Assembly: GCF_001649575.2 (NCBI RefSeq) | Contig: NC_051449.1 | Location: forward strand, 11,059,750-11,123,749 | Length of the DNA stretch: 64,000 bases | Direction of reading: 5' to 3' | Source of the DNA: Kryptolebias marmoratus | Taxonomy: Eukaryota > Chordata > Actinopteri > Cyprinodontiformes > Rivulidae | Shown: positions 10,066-22,215 of the stretch, piece after piece | How positions within the stretch are numbered: position 1 is the first letter of the stretch | Layout: every line of letters begins with the position of its first letter | The notes under the pieces: generated by a model | Seen by the model: only the letters and a program-made list of their open reading frames with translations | What the model was told of the DNA's origin: nothing | Database searches by the model: none | Position numbers and translations under genes: made by a program

Positions 10066-13000
10066 GGAGGTCTAGCAAATACAGTTTTTCTGTCTGGCTG
10101 CTCCGCAGTGAAAGGCACAGAAGGCAGACACGTTGCCACCCAGTGCAGCTCCCCCCCTTCAGGACAACAAAACATCCTCAGCAGGACTTCCTGCTCCACG
10201 TTGCCATGGCTGCAAAGGTGGGGAGGGTGAGGCTGTAAGCTGCTCGCCGGTGGCTCTGACTGCCGTCTGGAGATGACGCAGCTTCCACCATGCACAGAAG
10301 AACATATTGTCCGCAGTAATAATCACGTGAGGATTATTCTGTTTGTGGCGCCTAATGGATACTGACCTTCACTCGTTTTTATTTTCCTTCAGTCCTGCTG
10401 ACAGACAGATCCACCATCGATCCATGTGTGTGTATGTGTTCTCTTTTGCTCCAGAGAGCATCTCAACAGGTTGTTCATTCCCTGCCCAGCGCCTTGGTGC
10501 TCTGTTGACACACCATCGATCATCCCTTGCTTCACTCCCACCCCCCACACCTCCACCACCACATCCACAGACCTGCCAACAGCAACTCAGCCTCCTCACT
10601 GTTTGACTGTCCCTCCTCTGTTTTATCATTTACTGTTATTACACAGGCTGACAGTGGGTATTAGTCAGTGTTTAACTACAGAGAAGCCTTATTACCAGCT
10701 GATGATGCTGAGTTTTAGTCTCATGTGGCAGATTTTCTTCTCTTATGAAGCAACACACACACACACACTCTCTCTCTCTCAGCTGTCATTAAGCCTCCAT
10801 GTGGATATTTCAACATCACTTTCATTCACATTACATCATAAATGCTCTTCACTTTGTTGCATCTGAGCAACGACTACAAAGTTTGTGGTGGAAATTAGAA
10901 ATTCATGTGCAAAAACATTAACATTCTCCCTCTTTTCATTTGTGATTTTAATCCTAAAGATGCCACTCTCATCCTTTGTTTGTTGTCACTTCAGTGTGGA
11001 TCTTAAAGATTTCTCTTGCTTTCAAGTCCATCATGAGTTTTCAGCTAAATGAAAAACATCTTTTAACCCAGCTCACTTTTTTTTCTTTTATGTTTATTTT
11101 TTATTTATAACCTCAGGGAGCATTTCAGTTTCTCCACTTTGAAATTAAGCTTCATTAGCTGCACAAATGATCATCTCTGGTGCTTCTTATCCTCTGTTTG
11201 GCAGAGTAACAGTTTTATTCAGTGTGCTTTTTAATGACATTTAAACAATTTCTATAGGTTTCCATGCACTGTGTCTGCTTTGCCACTAGAGACTGTTGTG
11301 TTCCAGTCATTGGGCTGATTTAACTCTGTACTATATGCAGCAATACACTGCATGTAATAATAAGGAAAAAACCTGTCATATATTTGCATTAAAGAACAAG
11401 GAAAACAAAAATTATTTGTATTATACATTTAAAACAGCTGAAATCAAACAAAGTGCTTTACAGTCTGGCTACATACTAAAATAATAAAAGGTAATGTGAA
11501 AACTGAATGTGAAATGCAATAAATTAGTATAAAAATCTAAAATCAATACAAATAAAATAAAATGGATAAGAACAATTAAGGCCTCATGCTTTACTTGAGT
11601 TGAAAACTAACAACAAACAAATTAGGTGTCACAATTAATAGTTTAAAAGAGCCAAATAGGCACGCTGGAGGCAGATTTAACTAGATATTTTAATAACACT
11701 GTAAACCACTTATTGTTAAAACAACAGTAGCGTATTGGTAACAATCATCCAGTAGCTGCTGTTTTCCATTCTTCAGTAACTTTACATTAAAAAGTGAAAA
11801 CAGTACTGTGAAACAAACTGCATTATAAATGTTTTACTGTAAAACTAACTACAGAATATGAATAACTTATTGTTAAAGAAAACAGTATAAAACAACTATG
11901 AATGGCTACTGTAGTTTGTGTTACAGTGCCTTTAATAGGATCCATTTCCCTTGAGCTTTTCCACATTTTCATAGGAGTAAAACTAAAACAAGATCAACCA
12001 GAACAGAAACATCAGTTCTAACACCATTAGGACAAGATGAGTCATGAGCAAATATTTAAATATCTTTGGACACTCTTTGGAGAGGTAAACTAATAGGTCT
12101 GGGGCAGCCGCTGAAACAACAGACAAATAGTTCCCTCTTTGTTTTGATCTGGATCTAAGAGGAGCTGGATGGATAACTGCAGTATTTTTGCTTTGGCATG
12201 TGGGAATTGAGAAATGTGGGCAAATACAATGAGGCCAAGTCACGGAAAACTTTAAAAGTAAGCACAACTGATCCAGAGACAAACATGAAGCCAGGGAATC
12301 GAGGCCAAGACTGGAGTTGTGTGTTTATGCTTTTTTTCCCCCCACTACCTGTTAAAAGACGAGCTGCTGTATCCTGAGCAGAGAAGACTGAGACGACTGA
12401 GACGGTGCAGAACAATAGTCTTGTTGAGAGGTGATAAAAAGTGGATTAAAAACTACGTCTTGCATCAGCATCAGAAGCAGAAGCAGCGTTGCTCCTCTGC
12501 ATGTCTGTGTCACTAAAGTCAAGCAGCTGGCAGCGCTGACAGCGTCTCGTCCCGATCCGAGGAGAGGGTGACAGTGGCACGTCCCACAGGGACTGAAAAC
12601 CACCAACATCAGACACGCTGAGGCATTGCTTTGACCTGAAGACACACATACAGACCTTTTCCTGTCAGAGTCATCAACGCAGTGTTTAATTCTGACATTT
12701 AATTCAGCGGGGTGAAAGGTCAGAGCTAACATTTTGATTACAGACGTTGCGACAGGAAAATTAACAGGTGCCTTTCAGCCATGAGCAGGCGATTTATTTC
12801 ATTCGCCATTAAAGATTTAGACCCTCTGTGCAAAGATTTTGTGTTGCTTGTGCTCACATGGGTTTTTTTTTCTAAAGAAAAAGAGGAACAAATTTTCAAT
12901 AACACACACAGATGTTTGAAGCCAGTGCAGGATATTCCTCTGTCAGTGAGAATTAGCGCAGCAGAGTCGGGGCTGCTTCTTTTTTCTTCTTAAATTCCTC

Positions 13001-13439
13001 TCACATATTTTTTTTCCCCCCAGTCTGAGACCAGGCAGCAGTAATCTGTTGTGTCACACAGGCAGATTCTCCTATCGACCCCGCCATGATACAACAGCAG
13101 CAAGCCCCCAAGAGACACACGCACGCAAGGTTATGATTTAACGGAGATAAAGACTCATGCACGCACCGATTAAAGGCTGAGGCAAAGTCAAGAGGGTCAC
13201 ATTGCAGGGGTGGGAAATCATGGTCTGAGGGAGCAACAGAAGCAACATGTCAGTGTTTACAGATTGCTTTCAGTTAAAGAGTCACTCCAGAGAAATGATG
13301 ATACCTAAATGGCTTCTGATGATATTTCTCTGATGCAATGACTTTAATAAAACCTCAGTGTTGAAACACCTTCATATATTTCTCTCAACTTAGAAATTGA
13401 TGCATGTGAAAACGATTGGAGAAGGAGAATATTGACTGC

Positions 13440-14420
13440 TGTGTTGCACAATTTCTTCTTTTAACACTGCTGACCGCAGAGGGCCACTTCAGAATAGTCC
13501 AGTGTTTTGTTCTTAGCCATTATTTGTGTTTTTAGCTGTGTGTTTTGGGTCATTATCCTGTTTTGGGGACGCATGAACTGAGACCAAGCTTTCTGACACT
13601 CTGCAGCACATTTTGCTGTAAAATGCCTTGATAGTCTTGAGATTTCATTGGACCCGGTCCAGATTCAGATGCAGCAAAGCAGCCCCAGAACAGCACCGAG
13701 CCTCCATGTTTCTCTGCAGGTAAAGTTTTTTTTTGTATCTTTCATATTTGGCTCCGTGAACAAAGAGCTAACGTGAGTTGTTGCCAAAAAGCTCATCTGT
13801 CCAAAGGACATTTTCCCAGACGCTTTGTAGTTTCTCAATATGCATTTTGGCCAAACTCAGTCTCACTCTTTTCTGATTTGGTGTCCTCTTCAGTCATCCT
13901 ACATTAAGTCCACCATGTCTCAACAGCCACGGATGATGCGACCTTTGAGTTCTCCTCTAATCTCTTTGGAAGTTGTTCTGAGCTCTTTGTTACCATTTAA
14001 ATTATCATCGATTTTCCTCTTGCGGCCACGTCCGTGGAGGTTGACTACAGTCCCGTGGACCTTAAACTTCTGAATAATCTGTGCAGCTGTAGTCACAGGA
14101 ACATCAATCTGCTTGGAGATAGTTTTATAGCCTTCACCTTTAACATGCTGCTCAATAATTTTCTTTTTAAGCTCCGGAGACAACTCTGTCCTCAGTTTTC
14201 TGTGCTCCATGTTCAGTGATACCAAGCAGCACAGTGACTAATTTTCACTTTTTAAATAGGCAGACTGACTGATTGCAAGACTGAAGTCATCTGTGATGCT
14301 GATTATAGGACACACCTTAGTTTAACATGTCCTTGGGGTCAAATTAGTTTAATGTTTTTTAGGGGTACCAGTCTTTTTGTTAAGGTCAATAATTCTGTTG
14401 AAGTAAAATTCAAAAGCAAT
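13440..14420 (-). pseudogene. Tc1-like transposon, degraded transposase
   Basis: On the minus strand, from 14225 to 13920, an open stretch contains the Tc1 N-terminal helix-turn-helix (ELSPELKKKIIEQHVKGEGY, then KTISKQIDVPVTT) and a basic GRGRKRK patch. Downstream, in other frames, are VWENVLWTDE, KHGGSVLFWGCFAA and QDNDPKHTAK, the landmarks of the DDE catalytic domain. Frame changes and stops separate these pieces, so no intact enzyme is encoded. I could not find clear terminal inverted repeats, so the limits are approximate. It lies in a dpp6 intron. Confidence 0.85.
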
Positions 14421-15285
14421 GACGGATTTTTATCAGTTGATTTTCAGTAACATTTTATATTCTTATTAGTTTTATCAGTTTCAAGTTATTTCAGTGAGGT
14501 TAAAAGCAAATTTAACCTCATCTGTAACTATCTGAGAACAGAACAGTTTCAGTAGTTCTAAATGACAAAGGGTTTCTCCAGACGTTGGACTTTTCAGCTG
14601 CTGGTTCAGTTTCTTTTGTGATCAAAATTTTCTCAGGTTCAGCATGAGCAAGGAGGGTAATAACATGTCCCCCTTCATTTTAAAAACAGGGTTTTAAGAA
14701 TGTACATATGTTGCAGCCACTTGTTTGGGCTTTTAAAATGTCAAATACCTGCTTGGGGTTTGGGCAAATCACATAGTTTCATGCTAAATGCATCGCCTGG
14801 GAAAACCTGCACAACTTTAAAGCTCCTCACTGTGTCACATGGTGGCAGAGAAACTGGGATCTTTTGGCTGAAACGGGTTCATATGACATGTAATTGTGGT
14901 TTCTGGGAACAGAAAATTGTTCAATATATCTATAATTTAAGATAAAATATGTAAAACATGCAGTTCACACCACTAAAACCATTTTTTTACACAGGACACA
15001 TAGTTTTATCACCTCAAATAAAAGCTTAAGTCTGTTTGGACCGCTGATTCACAGTTACACAGGCCTATTTTTATCCATAATGAATATATTTAATGACACC
15101 TCTTTAGCAAGTTGAAATGTCTAAAGTGTTAAAAGTCCATCTGTTGGTTTAAATGATGCCACGTCTGAGAGAGACAGGTCTCTCTCCTGCCTCCAGGCTC
15201 TGGTTTAGCCTTCTGATGAATAACACATGAGATGGGTCTTCATGTTGCGTCCTTGTTGAACCTTTGTGGGCATTCTGGTCCTCAG

Positions 15286-15327
15286 ATGAGCAACAGGAAG
15301 GAGAACGTTGTCCCCGCAGACATGAAG
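15286..15327 (+). CDS. Candidate alternative dpp6 first exon (14 codons)
   Basis: A 14-codon stretch, MSNRKENVVPADMK, ends exactly at a strong GTGAGT donor in phase 0, the phase needed to join the shared dpp6 exon at 44896. A spliced product would have a short charged cytoplasmic tail directly before the DLVGSAPPQ segment. DPP6 and DPP10 are known to use several alternative first exons with short unrelated tails, so the arrangement is plausible. I do not recognise this tail from a named isoform. The ATG is preceded by CTCAG, which looks like an acceptor, so this could instead be an internal exon of an upstream leader. No CpG-rich promoter is evident upstream. It could also be chance. Confidence 0.35.
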
Positions 15328-15945
15328 GTGAGTTTACGCTTTGTTCCTATTAAACTGAGAAAAAAAAGGCTATTAGGCGGTTTGAGTTTATTTGTTTCTT
15401 CATATATTTATGCGTGCAGATGCACATGAGACCAATCTCATTGTTGAGAAGTTTTTATCCTGATAGGTAAAGTTTGTTCTGTGGGGCTTTGACAATACAA
15501 AAAAAAAAAAAAAAAATCATTGCTTCCAGTCAATATTTCCTTCCTGTTCCTCTGAGTCAGGAGTCTGAATGAAGTATGGAGCTCAGGGGATGGGGGTGGT
15601 GGGTACCCCAGGCTGGGAGTGGAGCAGTGTTCAGTGTGGAGCAGAACCCAGATGAGGGAGATAATGATTGTTTGGTGACGCGGAGGTGGAGTGATTCACC
15701 GTTGTGGAGCTGGCAGCTCGTCACACGGTCCCCCTGAACTGTGATGATTGATGTTACTCCCCTCGCCAGATTGGCTGCTGCATCATGGGAATACATACTG
15801 TATTCTCCAATGCTGGATTGTTTGTGAAGACATTCTGCAGCACTGACATTATCACTTTAAACAAACATACACATCTTATCAGTTTGCCCTAAGGGCGTTA
15901 CATCTGTCTGTCTCTCTGTTGCTGTTTCTGCTGTGCTGGAATGCC

Positions 15946-16440
15946 ATTATCACCCGCCGCCGAAGGCAAAGGTTTACGGATGTTTGTGTGTGTTTGTGTG
16001 TCTGTCTGTTAGCAATATTTGTCCTCAAGCACTGGACCAAGTTCTTTTGAAACTTGCACAAAGTAAACATTGGATGAACATCCACAACTGATAAACTTTT
16101 GGAGTCAACTCCATTTCAGATGGCCGCCACAGACGTCTGTTGTTAGAAACACAAAAATACCTCTAACTCAGTCTGTTTTAAAGATTTTGACCTAAAATTT
16201 GGTGTGATAGTAGCTGAGACTGAACCCCATCCAATACTCTAAGTGCTAACAGATTCTGTAAGATCTTTGATTAAAACTTTGCCATTATGACAGTATTTTC
16301 ATAGAACCTTTACAACATTAGCAAACATACAACTCAGTCCATATAACACATACATGACCAATAAATCCCACAATATCTGGCACGAAAGGCAGCGGGCGAT
16401 GTGCATTCCTTCAATGAATGCTTGGCCTTTACATGTATTC
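15946..16440 (+). repeat. Family A repeat, most complete copy
   Basis: It starts with TATCACCCGCCGCCGAAGGC and ends with AAGGCAGCGGGCGATGTGCA followed by the near-palindrome GCATTCCTTCAATGAATGC. The reverse complement of the end (ATCGCCCGCTGCCTT) resembles the start, so the ends form an imperfect inverted repeat. It has no coding capacity. It could be a non-autonomous DNA transposon; the autonomous partner is unknown. Confidence 0.75.
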
Positions 16441-17137
16441 TGTAATCCAAGCCCTAAAACCTGTTTTTTTTTCTTTTTTTATTTGGACTAAATGTAATCC
16501 CTTTTTGAATAGTTTCTCTGTGATTTTTGGTTAGAACAAATGTTCTGCTTGCTTTGTTTTTTTTTTTGTTTTTAATAATTCATGAGCAAAAGAAGCTTAG
16601 CAGGAAGCCTTCACGTTACACACTGTTTATTTTTCCTGCTAAGCCTCTGGAGGGAACGGATCATGTGTGACACCTTCCAGGTATCAGCTCCTCTGGGTGC
16701 CCGACATCCCTTAACACCCACTAAAAGTTCATCAGCCTTCAGCTTTTACTGTTTGAGACAAAAAAATAAAATATAAAAATGTGGTGCTGTAGGTAAAGCA
16801 CTCAAGGCAGAAAAGTACAAAGGAAACTTTATGAACATCCCTGGTGGAAATGCACCATAAATTAGCCCGTCTCTGTGTGCGGTGTGTAATGCTGATCTGT
16901 GCTAAAGGCAAGATGCAGCTAATGGCCCAGGTAAGTGGTTCTGTGCTGATTGTTGTGAAGGGCCTGGGCGCTCTGGCAGCATCTCTCACTCTCCTTTGGG
17001 GTTGTGTTGCAGGAGTGCGCAACTGGGAGATATTCCCCTCAGTGATCTGACCTCCTCTGCTGCGACTGTGGAGGTGTCGGGTTCACTGTCTTTGCTTGAG
17101 AATTCAGGGCAGCGTTGCAGTTGGAAGAAGGCCGCGT

Positions 17138-17189
17138 CCACACACACACACGCTCGCGCGCTCGCGCGCTCGCACGCTCGCGCGCGCAC
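17138..17189. repeat. Alternating purine-pyrimidine tract, (CA)n then CG-rich
   Basis: A (CA)n run passes into repeated CTCGCGCG and CGCGCGCA units over about 50 bases. Most steps alternate purine and pyrimidine, the pattern that favours left-handed Z-DNA. It lies about 165 bases upstream of the candidate first exon at 17352. A regulatory role is inferred. Confidence 0.7.
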
Positions 17190-17351
17190 TTATGTACGCT
17201 GCACTTGTGCTTTTAATGCATGGAGTGTGGATGCTGACGGTGGGATTTTTTTTTCCTCAGTGAGAGCTGAGGTGTGTCTCCTTTATGACTTGGTCATTTT
17301 TCACTGAATCGCTCTGCATCACATCAGCCCGCATCACTTCGCCGGGGCACA

Positions 17352-17393
17352 ATGAAAACACACAAGTTGTCCCGGGTGGAGAAACTCTGGAAG
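17352..17393 (+). CDS. Candidate alternative dpp6 first exon (14 codons)
   Basis: A 14-codon stretch, MKTHKLSRVEKLWK, starts at an ATG with A at -3 and ends at a GTGAGT donor in phase 0. It would splice in frame to the shared transmembrane exon at 44896. The tail is strongly basic and has a short hydrophobic/aromatic end (KLWK), as expected for a cytoplasmic segment next to a membrane anchor. About 165 bases upstream is an unusual alternating purine-pyrimidine tract (17138-17189), and the 200 bases before the ATG are richer in CpG than the intron, which would suit a local promoter. Multiple first exons are known for DPP6, but I cannot assign this one to a named isoform. Without transcripts it remains a prediction. 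Confidence 0.45.
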
Positions 17394-18634
17394 GTGAGTG
17401 GTACATCTTTTCAGGGACAAATGTTTTCTGAGCTTCTTTTAAATCGTCCTAATTATACCCCTTATCAATCTGTTATTGAACACTTGAAGGGCTTGTTTGA
17501 AGAAAAAGAAGACCCATTGTAGGAAGCGTCGTGGTTGCCTATTTTTTTATTTAGCTTAAAAAAAAAAAGTGATGATATAATGAGTACTTTCGATGACAGC
17601 CCATATTGTGATTGTTGACGTTGGTGGACTTTAGCACAAAATTATAGTTTTTAAAATGTTAAACCTTGTCAGCTTGTCTCTGAGGATGTGCTGATGGCTA
17701 ACTTCTTGTTATGATGGGATGTTAAGTTGCTGATTACAGTTTATGCAAACTTGATTCAATATGTGTATTACTTTTTAAGCATTTTAGGAGTTTTATCTAT
17801 AAGTGCTAATATTTTTCCTGATAAATTTGCTTTTCAAAAAGTTAAAGCAGATAATACAGACAAAATAATCTTCCTGCACTTCTTCTGGCGGCATTAGTTA
17901 TCTTTAAGTAAAGAGTACACTGAACAAAGTGCCTTCTCACTCCCATCATGCATTATTAACTTTTGTACAAAGGTTTTGCAAATTGAAGTGAATTTCATAT
18001 GTTGTAATGTGCTTGAAGCAAAAGATTCTGAAGAGCAGCGAGTTTGTACGTAAGAGGCTTCACATCTTTGGTGTTCTGATCTCCTACACCTGATTGTTAG
18101 GGTCCGGGTTTGTCCCATACATGTATCGTACCGCTGAAACAAAAAGATGGAAAGTAGGATAGTTCATCGTCCAACATCCAGACACAGCTTCCCAAAAAGG
18201 TTACATGAAGCTCAAATAAAAACAGAGTTGACGCAGAATGAAATGGGCATTTCTCTGCTCCTCATCAATTTTGCTTATTTAGTCAGTAAATGTTAGTTTG
18301 GTAGTAGCCAGCCGTATTTAAGATGCTTATGAAGCTGTCTGTGGTTGGGATGCCCAGGTCCAAAGAGGTCGCAGAACTTTAAAGTATCTGGAATCCTGTG
18401 GTGCCCATTATTTCAACAAAGCAACACTGAGCATGTTCTGTTTCATATTTCCATGACTAAATGGCAGTATTTAGTGTTTCCTCGCCTTCCATGTGACATT
18501 TTCAGAGAGGCAATAATGTTTTTGCCAGTGTTTGTGGTAACATCAGCAAAACATCTCATGAATTTGTTAACGGATTGAAAAAAACAAAACAAGCTCTGAG
18601 AAAATAATCATCTAAAACTGGTTAGAAATTTAGA

Positions 18635-18790
18635 AGTCTGTCCCATTCAAGATGGTCGTTACAGTTAAGATACGTTGGCAAAAAACTAAAATAGTTATAA
18701 CTCAGTCAAGTTTACAGAGTTTGAGCTACATTTTGGTGTGGTAGTAGCTGAGAGTAATTCACAACACATACTTAAAGCACTACATATTAC
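18635..18790 (+). repeat. Family A partial copy
   Basis: Matches the second half of the family: CCATTCAAGATGGTCGTTAC, TATAACTCAGTCAAGTTTAC, GGTGTGGTAGTAGCTGAGAG. A second copy follows about 40 bases later in the same orientation. Confidence 0.7.
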
Positions 18791-18831
18791 ACTTTTTTTC
18801 TATCGCTTAAATTTTTGGCATTAGCTGCTGG

Positions 18832-19075
18832 TGTCAATCCTGTTTGTCTGTAAGCAAAATATCTTATGCACTACTGGACAGATTTTAATGAAACTCTGAA
18901 AGTAAACCTTGGCTCTTGGCTCTACATCTAAAATTTATGAACATTTGGAGTCAGCTCATTTCAAAATGGCCACCACAAATAATCGACTGTAACTAACATT
19001 AAAGTGGTTAAAACTCAGTCAGTTTTACAGATTCTGAGCTCTGAGTCGCATCTTGCGAGATCCAACAATACCGCA
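18832..19075 (+). repeat. Family A copy, paired with the preceding one
   Basis: Contains CTGTTTGTCTGTAAGCAAAA, GGACAGATTTTAATGAAACT, TTTCAAAATGGCCACCACAA and CAGTCAGTTTTACAGATTCT, then a TCTTGCGAGATCC segment and GCATGAGG near the end. Confidence 0.7.
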
Positions 19076-19964
19076 TGAGGTTTATTACAAATATCTAAAA
19101 CTTTGTTTTAGTTAAAAACTCTGACATGGCAGACTTTAAAGTTCGAATATATTGTGCTACCTTTATTTTATTTTTTAAACAACTTTATTTGTAACTTTTT
19201 CAATTGAACATACAGGCAAAAGATAAAGTCAGAGAACAGAATCTTCACAAAACATAAACAAAACCCCGTTCTCAAACTCTCTCTGAGGAGAAATGAAATC
19301 CACAGGTAACTGGCAACTATAAGAGACATTTGGAATGATGATAAGACTTGTGAAACAAGAATTCCTACAAAAAAGTGGTTTTGGATCTTCTCACCTTTAA
19401 AATTTTTAAGTATGAATCAACTGTTTATAATCAGTTTTTATCATCTGATGATTAACTCTATAACATCCTTATTAATATAAACAATTTAAATTATGTGTTT
19501 GTTTTATTTTAAGAAGTCACATCAGATGTGCAGACTATTTGTAGTGTCTTTGTGCGTCATGGAGCCGTCACCAGCAGGACCTAATTTAAGGCGCAGTAGT
19601 ACAGGGATCAGGTGTTGGTCGCCGCACTCTGGAGGTCAGCAGAGGAAAACGTTTCACTCGGATCTGCACAGCGAGTGGGGAGGTGATAACTGTGACGCCA
19701 TCTGCTTTTGGTAAACCCATCCAGCATCCTGAAGTTTTAAAACGCTGCTGAAGTTTGTCACACAAGCCATCTTAACATTTCCATGTTTGTTGTGTTTCAA
19801 AATCCGATTAGTGCCACTCCTTTTGGGTCAGGACTGTTGGGCTGATCCTCCAGTTTGATGCAAATTGAAGTATTTCAGCAGCTGTTTTGCTAAATTTTTA
19901 TCTAATTTGGTTGTAAATGTCATGCTAGAATATTCAGTTTTAGTTATATAACTTTTTCAAAAGT

Positions 19965-20450
19965 TGATGAGGCTTAAAATAGTAGATAAACAAAAAAAAA
20001 CTAGAAAAAAATGCATTTTTTGCACATGAAAATGAAAATTGCTGAAATTGAGTTGTTAAAGCTAAAAGAAGCAGAACACTAGCTAAAAGCTTTTAAAAAA
20101 GCTAAATTTACCTGAGGGCCAAAAACACCAAAATGGAAGCTAGAAGTATCAAAACACTAGCTAAAAAGGTCATCTGCAAGCTAAATCTTGCAAAAGATTA
20201 GCTAAAAGCAGCAAAATACTAACTTAAAATAGCAAAGGCTAGCTAAATGTAGCAAAAGGAAAGCTAGAACCTAAAAATATCAAAAGGCTAGCTAAAAGCT
20301 AAACATAATAGATTGGTAGCTAAAAGCTCAAAGCAGCAGAACTTCAGCTATAAGTAGCACAAGAATAAAGTTTTATTTTGAAAGTTACAAAAAACAAAAC
20401 AAAAATTGCAGCCATCTCCTGAATGAGCAGAACATTTTAGTATATATACA
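19965..20450 (+). repeat. Family B dispersed repeat, copy 2
   Basis: Contains at least eight degenerate AGCTAAAAGC units, followed by a segment (GAAAGTTACAAAAAAC, then CATCTCCTGAATGAGCAGAAC) that matches the right part of copy 1. It lacks the final GACTCAGCA box seen in the other two copies. Confidence 0.65.
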
Positions 20451-22104
20451 CTTAAAATAGCACAAAATACGCAGAAGTAATTACATCGCTAAAAAGGTGT
20501 ATAACACAGCTGTAATTGTATTAAGTATAATTATATTTCACATCCCTCTAACACAACCTTTCACTGGAGTCAGTGCTGTGTTAATCTTTTATTTTTCTTC
20601 CAAACTGCACAATAAACTTTAAGCTTTTGTCTCCAAATATGCTTTTCTTCAGATTAATTTGTTTTCCTCTGCAGGCTAAATTCATGATTCGTACTAAACG
20701 GATAAATGTAAGTCAGGAATAATTGAAACTTACACACAAAGGGGAGTTTGTGTGAGTTTTCCCTCATGAGTCTAATGAATAGAGGCAGAGAGAATAATTA
20801 AACATAAACTAGATTGGATTTTTTTATTTTTTCCCCCGGTCAGGGATCCTAATAGACGGAAGAGCAGCCTGATGGTGAAAACCTTTTGAGAATCACACCA
20901 AACGCTGCAGCGATATTTATGCATGCACGTCTAATTTGCTTTAATCGCTTCTAAATTTATCTCTGCTACACAATTCCTAAAACTAAAGCAGAGCAGCATT
21001 GATATATTAATTATCATTTGCTCTGATTTGTTTCCTTCTGACTCACCCTAACTTCGACCTTTGTTGATTCGATCGTTTGTAACTCCCTGTGAGTAACCAG
21101 CATGTGTGCAGAGTCTTTAATTCTTTCACTGCAGTCTTTTGTCTCCAACAAGTTTTTTATTTAAGCAGCTGCCCTCTAGCTTTAACTTTCAACTTTCCCT
21201 TTTCTTTTCTTGGTCTTACGGCACTCTTGTAAGCCATCGCCGAGCAAAGAAACGGTCCACGAGGCTCGTAAGTCTGTTTTTTACGACGACTGGATCAGCA
21301 GATAATGCTTGGTAAATCCGTGCTGACTCACTCAGCTTGTCTCGTTTTAATATACGCCACATGCCCGCGTACTAATAAGCAACTTTACTGTTACCTTGCT
21401 GGCATTTTATTTCCTTGTTTCTCTGTTTCATTCTTCAACCCTCAGCCCCTCATCAGTCTGTTTGCTCAGTGTTTCTCCTCATATTTTGCCTCCAGGCGCC
21501 AGCAGGGTTTTGGCAAAATTACCACAATCTTCAAAACCACACATTTTATAAAGTGGAGACAGGAGAGACTGAGATGTTTTCTTTCCAAATATTTGGGTAA
21601 GATAATGCACACTGACAACAATTATAGCTGAAGGCCTAGCATTATTTGAAAGAATGGAGAGATTTAAACTGTAGTTATATCATGTTGAGAAATGATGGAG
21701 TGGTAGCCTTTTTGGTTAAACCTTAAAAGTAATGGTTCACCCAATCTCATGTGACAATTAAGGTTATTTTTCCAACCTTATTTGTAAATTATTAGTCAGA
21801 TTAATTGCATTTAAAGTGTCTGGAGGCCTATTAATGGATAATTAAAGAGACAATGTTACACTCATTTCTAGATAATTTGATGGATTATTGAGATAAACTG
21901 TTTTTGATTTAAAGTATGAATTTTCTCATACTTCACATTGCTGTCTTCACCTTCCATCTAAAGTAGTTATTTTTCTCTTTTACGGTTTCTTGAAGACCCC
22001 TTTCCTCCTACCCCCTGCAGACAATTACCCCTGCTGATAATTGATTAGAAAAGGTGGATCCTGAGGGAGTTCCTTGCTTTTTGTTTGAGGATTGCCAAAC
22101 TTCC

Positions 22105-22215
22105 TTCCATCCATCCATCCATCCATCCATCCATCCATCCATCCATCCATCCATCCATCCATCCATCCATCCATCCATCCATCCATCCATCCATCCATCC
22201 ATCCATCCATCCATC
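22105..22215. repeat. (CCAT)n tetranucleotide array
   Basis: About 27 uninterrupted CCAT units. On the minus strand it reads GGAT units directly after a LINE 3' end (22216-22290), so it probably grew from the LINE tail. The open frames it creates are low-complexity artefacts. Confidence 0.95.

Larger units (their letters stand above)
3261..15285 (+). other. dpp6: Intron between the L exon and the 15286 candidate exon
   Basis: This 12 kb of AT-rich DNA has no convincing coding exon. It contains family A repeats at 4075-4500 and 9515-10065, a LINE 3' end at 6313-6700 and a Tc1 pseudogene at 13440-14420. Short CA/CT runs lie near 8447-8471 and 10752-10780. The stretch 11300-12440 is AT-rich and looks like old interspersed repeat, but I could not name the family. 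Confidence 0.7.
15328..17351 (+). other. dpp6: Intronic spacer between the two short candidate exons
   Basis: This stretch holds the most complete family A repeat copy (15946-16440), a poly(A) run at about 15500 and the Z-DNA-like tract at 17138-17189. I saw no coding similarity in it. Confidence 0.6.

Noticed and set aside
10343..10866. Overlapping open frames rich in Ser, Thr, His and Pro
   Set aside because: They arise from CA- and CT-rich low-complexity sequence.
22105..22215. CRISPR-like appearance of regular short repeats
   Set aside because: It is a pure tetranucleotide microsatellite without spacers, in a vertebrate genome.
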